From assembly GCA_035302145.1 (NCBI GenBank), contig DATGSX010000022.1:1-5077 (forward strand): a DNA stretch of 5,077 bases, read 5' to 3'. This DNA comes from JAJYTI01 sp035302145 (GTDB taxonomy: Bacteria > Bacteroidota > Bacteroidia > Flavobacteriales > Flavobacteriaceae). The translations under genes and the position numbers were made by a program. Below the pieces are notes generated by a model that worked only from the letters and a program-made list of their open reading frames with translations, ran no database searches and was not told where the DNA came from. Of the stretch, positions 1 through 4,693 are shown piece after piece. Within the stretch, counting starts at the first letter, position 1. Each line of letters starts with the position of its first letter.

Positions 1-18
1 CACAAAACAGATTATCTG

Positions 19-26
19 TATCTTTG
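19..26 (+). promoter_or_regulatory. Bacteroidota-type -7 promoter box for trpS
   Basis: The octamer TATCTTTG matches the Bacteroidota -7 consensus TAnnTTTG exactly. Transcription would start about 4-6 bases after the final G (near 30-32), giving a leader of roughly 18-20 bases before the trpS ATG at 50. The matching -33 TTG element, expected about 20 bases upstream, would fall at or beyond the left edge and cannot be checked. The leader is A/T-rich with no Shine-Dalgarno sequence, which is normal in this phylum. Confidence 0.6.
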
Positions 27-49
27 TCCTCAGAAAATACGATAATATT

Positions 50-1018
50 ATGGCAAGAGTACTTACTGGGGTGCAAAGTACAGGCACTCCACACTTGGGA
101 AACATTTTAGGAGCAATTAAGCCTGCAATCGAAATGGCACATCAAACCGAAAACGATGCGTTTATTTTTATTGCAGATCTACATTCGCTTACGCAAATTA
201 AAGACGCTAAAACATTGCGCGAAAACACCTATAGTGTTGCTGCATCCTGGCTAGCATTTGGTTTAGATCCAGAGAAAGTGGTTTTTTACCGTCAAAGCGA
301 TGTAACCCAAACCACAGAGCTCACTTGGTACTTATCGTGTTTTTTTCCGTACCAACGACTTACACTCGCACATTCATTTAAAGATAAAGCAGATAGGCTG
401 CAAGATGTAAATGCTGGCTTATTCACTTATCCGATGTTGATGGCGGCCGATATTTTACTATACGATGCCAATGTGGTGCCAGTAGGTAAAGATCAATTAC
501 AGCATTTAGAAATTACCCGCGATGTAGCTTCACGATTTCATGCGCAGTTAGGCGAAACTTTTGTTATGCCAGAAGCCAAAGTGCAAGAGGAAACTATGTA
601 TATACCAGGGACTGACGGCACAAAAATGAGTAAGTCTAATGACAATTACATCAACGTGTTTCTGCCAAAAAAACAACTTCGAAAACAAGTTATGTCGATT
701 CAAACCGACAGCACGCCATTAGAAGAGCCTAAAGACCCAGAAACTTGTAATGTCTTTGCTATTTATAAATTACTTGCAAGTCCAGAAGAAACAAAAGAAA
801 TGGAAGCAAAATATAGAGCTGGAAACTTTGGATATGGACATGCAAAGCAAGCTTTATTCGAGTTGATATACGAGCAATTTGAAACCCCTAGAGAGAAGTA
901 TGCGTATTATATGAATAACAAAGAAGAATTAGAAGAGATTCTAAAAGCAGGAGCAGAAAAAGCAGCTGCAATAGCCGATGAGACTTTGGCACGTGTACGA
1001 AAGAAATTAGGGTTTTAG
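50..1018 (+). CDS. trpS: Tryptophanyl-tRNA synthetase
   Basis: This cytoplasmic class Ic aminoacyl-tRNA synthetase charges tRNA(Trp) with tryptophan using ATP. The 322-residue protein is complete and of usual bacterial length (about 320-340). The N-terminal Rossmann half carries the HIGH-type signature TPHLGN (residues 13-18) after the family-typical TGVQSTG. YPMLMAADILLY (127-138) includes the Asp (134) that in known TrpRS structures contacts the indole nitrogen of tryptophan. GKDQLQH follows at 146-152, and the class I KMSKS loop is intact at 192-196. A charged helical C-terminal domain completes the protein. The ATG at 50 places the conserved beta strand and HIGH motif right at the N-terminus, as in homologues, and lies a short distance after a -7 box. 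It has its own terminator downstream (1107-1154), so it is probably transcribed alone or as the end of an operon starting to the left. Nothing is truncated or missing. The identification is secure. Confidence 0.98.
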   Translation: MARVLTGVQSTGTPHLGNILGAIKPAIEMAHQTENDAFIFIADLHSLTQIKDAKTLRENTYSVAASWLAFGLDPEKVVFYRQSDVTQTTELTWYLSCFFPYQRLTLAHSFKDKADRLQDVNAGLFTYPMLMAADILLYDANVVPVGKDQLQHLEITRDVASRFHAQLGETFVMPEAKVQEETMYIPGTDGTKMSKSNDNYINVFLPKKQLRKQVMSIQTDSTPLEEPKDPETCNVFAIYKLLASPEETKEMEAKYRAGNFGYGHAKQALFELIYEQFETPREKYAYYMNNKEELEEILKAGAEKAAAIADETLARVRKKLGF

Positions 1019-1033
1019 AAAAATTTACTAATA

Positions 1034-1073
1034 GGGGGCGCTTAGATATTTTAGCGAACAGCTTCTGTGAAGC
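1034..1073 (+). other. Two small hairpins in the trpS 3' untranslated region
   Basis: The 88 bases between the trpS stop and its terminator contain two adjacent inverted repeats. CGCT at 1039-1042 pairs with AGCG at 1053-1056, and GCTTC at 1061-1065 pairs with GAAGC at 1069-1073 around a 3-base loop. The run GGGGGCG at 1034-1040 stands out against AT-rich surroundings. There is no reading frame of note, no match I recognise to tRNA, tmRNA, SRP RNA or 6S RNA, and no clear promoter of its own. It may be a structured 3' UTR or a small RNA released from it, or simply chance. Confidence 0.3.
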
Positions 1074-1106
1074 CTAATTAGACGGCGAGTATAAAATCAG
1101 TATGAG

Positions 1107-1154
1107 GAATGGTCTAAAGGATAGATTGCTAATTCTTTGGGCCATTCTTTTTTT
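1107..1154 (+). terminator. Strong intrinsic terminator of trpS
   Basis: Bases 1107-1122 pair with 1132-1147 along all 16 positions, three of them G-U wobbles (T1113-G1141, T1115-G1139, G1120-T1134), around a 9-base loop. The stem is followed directly by seven T residues (1148-1154). It ends 7 bases before the dprA stop codon, so it separates the convergent trpS and dprA genes. Read from the minus strand the same stem is followed by a mixed sequence without a U tract, so it should work mainly in the trpS direction. Confidence 0.85.
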
Positions 1155-1161
1155 AAGTCGG

Positions 1162-2271
1162 TTAGTTTATTATTTCAAACTGTTTTCCAGGTAAGGTTCG
1201 CACCAAACCTTTCAACTCTAAACCCAAGAGTAAACCAGCTGCCTTTTGTGGACTCATGGCGGCTTCTATTGCCAATATGTCTAAGGATTCCTTGCCTTTG
1301 GCTCTTAGAATATCGCATAGTTTTTCTTCCTCAGGATTTAAATCAACAAATAAAGGAATTTGGGTAGCTTTAGGTTTGCTTATTTTATCTAAGTCCCAAT
1401 TTAAAATGTAAACTAGATCTGCTGCCGATTGAATCAATCTAGCTTGATTTGTTTTAATCAGTGTATTGCAACCGGTGCTTTTTATGTTGTCTATTCGTCC
1501 GGGTAATGCAAATACCTCGCGATTGTAAGAATTCGCCATGTCGGCTGTTAAGAGACTACCACCTCGTTTTGGCGATTCAACTACTACAGTAGCTTGTGAT
1601 AACCCCGCTATAATCCTATTTCGACGTACGAAATTCTTCTTATCCATTATCGCATCGGTAGGAAATTCCGAAACAAATCCTCCATTTTCTTGAATTTCCT
1701 CAGCGTACTTAGCATGCGAGGCAGGTGAGGTGGTATGTAGTCCATGGGCAAGGCATGCCACGGTTTCCAAGCCGTGATCTAAAGCTGCTAAATGGGCTTG
1801 TATGTCAATACCAAAGGCAAGCCCCGAGACGATTTGTACGTCTAAAACTTGTAGGTCGGAAATTAGCTCTCTGCAAAACTCTAAACCATAAGGGGTAGCA
1901 GTGCGGGTACCTACAATACTAACAGATCTCGGAGCATTCCAGGTGATGTTACCCTTGTAAAACAATACAATTGGCGCATCTTCACATTGTTTTAATCGGT
2001 TTGGATAAGCAGGATCACCAATGTATAGATAGTCGATGTTGTTTTTCTGCATGTTATCTATTTCTACATAGGCTTCATCCAACCAGTTTTGGAGGATATT
2101 TGAGGATATTGCTTTCATGGTAGAGGTAGCAAGTTTTATCTCCTTGTTATAGAGAGCTTGGTACACCTCTTGTGGATTGTTGAATTTTTGAAGTAATTCC
2201 CTTGCACGAATATCACCCACGCCTGGAATTTTTTTTAAAACCAACAAGTATGGTAGAAACTCTTCGTGCAT
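1162..2271 (-). CDS. dprA: DNA-processing protein DprA (Smf family)
   Basis: DprA binds single-stranded DNA in the cytoplasm and loads RecA onto it, protecting and recombining DNA taken up in natural transformation; it is also widespread in bacteria with no known competence. The complete 369-residue protein shows the three expected parts. Residues about 1-65 form a helix-hairpin-helix-like N-terminus with the IPGVGD turn (15-20). The Rossmann DprA domain spans about 85-290: DPAYPNRL (86-93), SIVGTRTATPYG (118-129), SGLAFGIDIQAH (149-160), RRNRIIAGLS (216-225), RGGSLLTA (236-243) and LPGRI (256-260). A C-terminal winged helix (DprA_WH) spans about 305-369. The stretch HGLHTTSPASHAKYA (176-190) has Ser where many homologues have His or Tyr before the conserved Pro, a minor variation. 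The ATG at 2271 gives the expected N-terminus. The gene converges on trpS and diverges from the HU-like/SPOR gene, 109 bases away. No convincing promoter is visible for it; two one-mismatch -7 boxes (TACCTTAG at 2281-2274 and TATTTTAG at 2302-2295) lack a -33 partner. Confidence 0.96.
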   Translation of the reverse strand: MHEEFLPYLLVLKKIPGVGDIRARELLQKFNNPQEVYQALYNKEIKLATSTMKAISSNILQNWLDEAYVEIDNMQKNNIDYLYIGDPAYPNRLKQCEDAPIVLFYKGNITWNAPRSVSIVGTRTATPYGLEFCRELISDLQVLDVQIVSGLAFGIDIQAHLAALDHGLETVACLAHGLHTTSPASHAKYAEEIQENGGFVSEFPTDAIMDKKNFVRRNRIIAGLSQATVVVESPKRGGSLLTADMANSYNREVFALPGRIDNIKSTGCNTLIKTNQARLIQSAADLVYILNWDLDKISKPKATQIPLFVDLNPEEEKLCDILRAKGKESLDILAIEAAMSPQKAAGLLLGLELKGLVRTLPGKQFEIIN

Positions 2272-2293
2272 TGCTAAGGTATTTAACTTTTAC

Positions 2294-2316
2294 ACTAAAA
2301 TAAATATAATTTTAGT
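2294..2316. repeat. 8-base inverted repeat in the dprA / HU-SPOR divergent gap
   Basis: ACTAAAAT (2294-2301) and its exact reverse complement ATTTTAGT (2309-2316) flank a 7-base A/T spacer. The dyad lies 22 bases upstream of the dprA ATG and 28 bases upstream of the -33 TTG of the divergent gene, a place where an operator could affect either promoter. The sequence is very AT-rich, so a chance origin is quite possible and no regulator is implied. Confidence 0.4.
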
Positions 2317-2344
2317 ATTCTTAAAATAGGAAGAATGTATTATC

Positions 2345-2375
2345 TTGTTCATATTAGAAATAATAGGTACTTTTG
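2345..2375 (+). promoter_or_regulatory. Bacteroidota-type promoter (-33 TTG, -7 TACTTTTG) of the HU-SPOR gene
   Basis: TTG at 2345-2347, then a 20-base spacer, then TACTTTTG at 2368-2375, which matches TAnnTTTG exactly. Element sequence and spacing both fit the Bacteroidota housekeeping sigma factor consensus. The start of transcription is expected about 4-6 bases after G2375, at 2379-2381, which is at the ATG of the gene (2381, with a second ATG at 2384). The mRNA would therefore be leaderless or almost so. The element also explains an in-frame TTG at 2345 that could be mistaken for the start codon. Confidence 0.65.
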
Positions 2376-2380
2376 TTACT

Positions 2381-3316
2381 ATGATGGATATAGTAAATCA
2401 TATAAATGAGCTTTTGTTCCGATACGAATGTGTTATCATTCCTGGGTTTGGTGCGTTTTTAACTCACCATCAATCGGCTTATACCGATAAGGATACCAAT
2501 ACATTTATGCCGCCGAGCAAAACCTTATCTTTCAACAGGCAATTGCAAACTAACGATGGCTTGTTAGCCGCACATTTAGCTAAAATATATGGTTTATCCT
2601 ATCAAGAAGCCTTACAAGACTTGCGTGAGCAAGTACAAATTTGGACAGAACAGTTGGAGAACAAAACTCCTCTGCATTTTGTGCAGCTAGGAGTGATTGA
2701 AAGCGACCAAGAAGGAAATTGGCAGTTTAGTCCAGATCCAAAAAATATTTTTCAAGCTAAGTCTTTTGGACTTGGACCAGTAAAACGTGTCGAAGTAAAT
2801 CGCGAAGGGCTTTCTACTCCAGAACAGAAAGTAATTCCTATCCAAACAGAAGAAACTAGGAGGAATGCTGCATCAAAGTATATTCGTTACGCTGGTGCTG
2901 CCGTTGCTATAGCTTTAGTCCTTGGGTTGGGCGGATTTACTTGGTATAAGAATGATACACAGCAATATAATTTAACACAGCAGAGGCTCGCAGAGCAAGA
3001 ATTGGAAAAACAAATTCATACTGCAAGTTTTACTATTGCAAATCCATTGCCTGCCATCACGTTAAGCTTTACAAAAGAAAATCGACCTTATCATATCGTA
3101 GCTGGTGCATTTAGAGAAGTCGAAAATGCAGAAAAAAGAGTAGCACAGTTACAAAACGAGGGGTATACAGCACGTATACTTCGCGAGAACGCTTATGGCC
3201 TACATGAGGTAGTTTATAATAGTTTTGCTTCTAAAAGAGAGGCTATCAATGAGCTTCGAAAAATAGTTCGTACCGAAAACGAGAATGCTTGGTTATTAGT
3301 AATGGAAGATAAATAA
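2381..3316 (+). CDS. Membrane protein with HU/CCDC81-like N-terminus and periplasmic SPOR domain
   Basis: The protein has 311 residues from the ATG at 2381 (310 from the ATG at 2384). Residues about 3-70 match the bacterial HU-CCDC81 type 1 domain: IVNHINELLFRYECVIIPG, then FGAF, the HU-like hairpin signature, and the SFNRQLQTNDGLL segment (50-62). Residues about 72-125 fit the second HU-like unit, ending in the LGVIESDQEGNWQFSP strand pair. A basic stretch (RRNAASKYIRY, 160-170) precedes one transmembrane helix (about 171-189), so the HU-like part should be cytoplasmic. A Gln/Glu-rich linker (about 193-213) leads to a C-terminal SPOR domain (about 235-300, PYHIVAGAF through the AINELRKIV helix), which in this family binds denuded peptidoglycan at division sites. 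The family has been proposed to connect the nucleoid to the cell wall in chromosome partitioning; that role is inference. An in-frame TTG at 2345 would add 12 residues, but it coincides with the -33 promoter element and adds nothing conserved. No terminator follows it; the thioesterase gene starts 32 bases on. Confidence 0.88.
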   Translation: MMDIVNHINELLFRYECVIIPGFGAFLTHHQSAYTDKDTNTFMPPSKTLSFNRQLQTNDGLLAAHLAKIYGLSYQEALQDLREQVQIWTEQLENKTPLHFVQLGVIESDQEGNWQFSPDPKNIFQAKSFGLGPVKRVEVNREGLSTPEQKVIPIQTEETRRNAASKYIRYAGAAVAIALVLGLGGFTWYKNDTQQYNLTQQRLAEQELEKQIHTASFTIANPLPAITLSFTKENRPYHIVAGAFREVENAEKRVAQLQNEGYTARILRENAYGLHEVVYNSFASKREAINELRKIVRTENENAWLLVMEDK

Positions 3317-3326
3317 TTGTTTATTG

Positions 3327-3334
3327 TACCTTTG
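3327..3334 (+). promoter_or_regulatory. -7 promoter box for the thioesterase gene
   Basis: TACCTTTG matches the Bacteroidota -7 consensus TAnnTTTG exactly and lies in the 32-base gap between the HU-SPOR stop and the thioesterase ATG at 3349. The predicted transcript start, about 3338-3340, would leave a leader of only 9-11 bases. No TTG sits at the expected -33 distance (that region is the end of the upstream gene), so the promoter may be weak, and read-through from upstream remains possible. Confidence 0.45.
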
Positions 3335-3348
3335 CTAAAAATTAACGT

Positions 3349-3858
3349 ATGAAACCAAAGACTCCTTCCGAATCAAGATCTATTGCCACCGACATGGTGC
3401 TTCCAGGTGAAACCAATCCAATAGGCCAGATGTTTGGCGGTGAATTATTAGCTAGAATGGACCGTGCAGCTGGTATTACAGCTAGCAGGCATAGCCGAAG
3501 CCATGTAACAACGGTTTCAGTAAATAACGTAGCCTTTAGCAAACCCATACCATTAGGAAGTATCGTAACTATAGAAGCTAGTGTATCTAGAGCGTTCACT
3601 AGTTCTATGGAAATCTTTATGGATGTTTGGGTAGAAGATCGTCAAAGCGGCTCAAAAAGCAAAGTAAACGAGGCGATATACACCTTCGTTGCTATTGATG
3701 ATAATGGCCGACCAATTAAGGTGCCACCAATCAAACCAGAAACCGAACTTGAAATAGAGCGGTACAATGCTGCCCTGCGTCGTAAACAACTAGCGTTGGT
3801 AGTGGCTGGGAAAATGGACCCTCATGAGGCGACCGAACTAAAAGCACTTTTTGAATAA
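3349..3858 (+). CDS. Acyl-CoA thioesterase, hotdog fold (YciA/ACOT-like)
   Basis: A complete 169-residue protein, the size of single-hotdog cytoplasmic acyl-CoA thioesterases that hydrolyse acyl-CoA to free fatty acid and CoA. The signature appears near the N-terminus: MVLPGETNPIGQMFGGELL (16-34) followed by the MD of RMDRAAG (36-42). Asn23, Gly30-Gly31 and Asp38 match the residues conserved in the YciA/ACOT family, where the Asp is catalytic. The next strands are also family-like: THVSV-type TTVSVNNVAF, PIPLGSIVTIEASV and the SSMEIFMDVWVE strand, then VNEAIYTFVAID. Residues about 125-169 form a charged helical tail (from ETELEIERYNAAL on), as in other bacterial members that assemble as trimers of dimers or similar oligomers. 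The ATG at 3349 gives the usual N-terminal spacing. Chain-length preference cannot be read from the sequence. It follows the HU-SPOR gene on the same strand but seems to have its own promoter box. Confidence 0.93.
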   Translation: MKPKTPSESRSIATDMVLPGETNPIGQMFGGELLARMDRAAGITASRHSRSHVTTVSVNNVAFSKPIPLGSIVTIEASVSRAFTSSMEIFMDVWVEDRQSGSKSKVNEAIYTFVAIDDNGRPIKVPPIKPETELEIERYNAALRRKQLALVVAGKMDPHEATELKALFE

Positions 3859-3991
3859 GACGACAACGCTTCTTAAATAATTTAAAGGAAGAAGACATTA
3901 GTTTCTAGCAGGAAACACCACTTATCCTTAATTAGATTCCTTGGACTCAGAGTATATAGTGTAAACTTATAAATAGAAAGACAGGCCTTAT
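3859..3991 (+). promoter_or_regulatory. 133-base upstream region of the Crp/Fnr gene, with a Crp-style dyad
   Basis: The region between the thioesterase and the regulator has no reading frame. Its notable element is GTTTC (3901-3905), six bases, then GAAAC (3912-3916), a 5-6-5 dyad with the geometry of Crp-family operators, 75 bases before the ATG. A TTG at 3941-3943 followed 18 bases later by TAAACTTA (3962-3969) is the best promoter guess, but the -7 box has two mismatches. An imperfect hairpin at 3868-3892, just after the thioesterase, has no U tract, so I do not call it a terminator. Confidence 0.35.
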
Positions 3992-4633
3992 ATGCAAAAT
4001 ATAGATAAATTAAATAGCGCCTATGCTGGTGTTTTTGAAAAAGATTTAATTCAAGAAATAGCCAAGGTAGCAATCTATAGAAAGGTTGAGGCGGGTGGAA
4101 TTCTTATTGATTTCGGTCAGTATATAAACTCTATGCCACTTCTGTTAAAAGGAGCTATAAAAGTGCTTAGAGAAGATGAAGAAGGAGACGAATTGCTGTT
4201 ATACTTTATTGAAAAAGGCGATACGTGTGCATTTAGCCTAAGTTGTTGTTTAGGGCATACAAAAAGTGAGATTCGCGCTATTGCTGAGGTGGATTCTGAA
4301 CTGTTGATGATTCCAGTTCAAAAAATGGAGGAGTGGATGGGGACCTATAGAAGCTGGCGCAACTTTGTGCTTATCAGCTATCAGAGTAGATTAAATGAAA
4401 TGCTTGACACTATAGATACTGTAGCTTTCAGAAAGCTTGACGCTCGTTTAATTCAATACCTAAGAGAGAAATCCCGTATTGCCGAAAGCGATACCATAAG
4501 TATTACCCATCAAGAAATAGCACAGGAACTTTATACATCTAGGGTTGTTGTTTCTAGACTACTAAAAGCTTTAGAACTGCAAAATAAAATACGAATGCAA
4601 CGTAATAGCATTCAGGTACTAGTGACTAAATAG
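3992..4633 (+). CDS. Crp/Fnr-family transcriptional regulator with a cysteine cluster
   Basis: A complete 213-residue regulator, the normal size for this family. Residues about 25-115 form the cyclic-nucleotide-binding-type beta barrel: PLLLKGAIKVLREDEEGDE (49-67) is the typical barrel hairpin. A long dimer helix follows (about 120-145). The C-terminal winged helix includes ITHQEIAQELYTSRVVVSRL (171-190), where TSRVVVSR is the recognition helix. In the place of the phosphate-binding cassette that holds cAMP in CRP, this protein reads TCAFSLSCCLGHTKSEIR (78-95): by my alignment the key Glu is Phe81 and the Arg is Lys91, so cAMP binding is unlikely. Cys79, Cys85 and Cys86 sit in that cassette; from memory this TCA-x-S-L-x-CC pattern is shared by a Bacteroidota subfamily. 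The four-cysteine [4Fe-4S] arrangement of true FNR is absent. Its ligand and targets are unknown; redox, sulfur or metal sensing is possible. It has its own terminator and is monocistronic on its right side. The ATG at 3992 gives a normal N-terminus. Confidence 0.93.
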   Translation: MQNIDKLNSAYAGVFEKDLIQEIAKVAIYRKVEAGGILIDFGQYINSMPLLLKGAIKVLREDEEGDELLLYFIEKGDTCAFSLSCCLGHTKSEIRAIAEVDSELLMIPVQKMEEWMGTYRSWRNFVLISYQSRLNEMLDTIDTVAFRKLDARLIQYLREKSRIAESDTISITHQEIAQELYTSRVVVSRLLKALELQNKIRMQRNSIQVLVTK

Positions 4634-4660
4634 TATAGGCAGCATCCTATATTTCTTTTT
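4634..4660 (+). terminator. Intrinsic terminator of the Crp/Fnr-family gene
   Basis: TATAGG (4634-4639) pairs perfectly with CCTATA (4646-4651) around a 6-base loop, followed at once by TTTCTTTTT (4652-4660). The stem starts on the base after the regulator's stop codon. It is short but well placed, and it would block read-through into the convergent gene to the right. On the minus strand it lacks a U tract. Confidence 0.75.
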
Positions 4661-4664
4661 AAGA

Positions 4665-4693
4665 CTAAGAGTAAGGTTGAATTAATACTCTAG
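4665..4693 (-). terminator. Possible weak terminator for the minus-strand gene
   Basis: Read on the minus strand, CTAGAGTA (4693-4686) can pair with TACTC-T-TAG (4673-4665), an 8-base-pair stem with one bulged base around a 12-base loop. It overlaps the last three sense codons and the stop of the minus-strand gene. The following bases (TCTTAAAAAG) are only partly U-rich, so terminator activity is uncertain. Confidence 0.3.

Noticed and set aside
1137..1367. Plus-strand open frame of 76 codons opposite the end of dprA
   Set aside because: It lies on the antisense strand of a clear dprA C-terminus, starts within the trpS terminator, and its translation resembles no protein.
2091..2110. Tandem GAGGATATT repeat
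   Set aside because: Two copies within dprA coding sequence, explained by codons of the protein; too short to be a functional repeat.
2345..2380. In-frame TTG as start of the HU-SPOR gene
   Set aside because: The TTG is the -33 promoter element, the 12 extra residues are not family-like, and ATG-ATG at 2381/2384 begins the conserved domain.
3342..3599. Minus-strand open frame opposite the thioesterase start
   Set aside because: It mirrors the conserved thioesterase coding sequence and has no promoter or protein-like features of its own.
3868..3892. Hairpin after the thioesterase as a terminator
   Set aside because: The stem is imperfect (TTAAA/TTTAA core with a bulged extension to CTTC/GAAG) and is followed by AAGACATTA, with no U tract.
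3882..4073. Minus-strand open frame overlapping the regulator's start
   Set aside because: It overlaps the upstream region and first codons of the Crp/Fnr gene; composition is low-complexity aromatic/Leu and nothing supports expression.
3992..4633. Naming the regulator fnr or crp
   Set aside because: It lacks FNR's cluster cysteines, CRP's cAMP contacts and the shared recognition-helix Glu, so a specific symbol would mislead.
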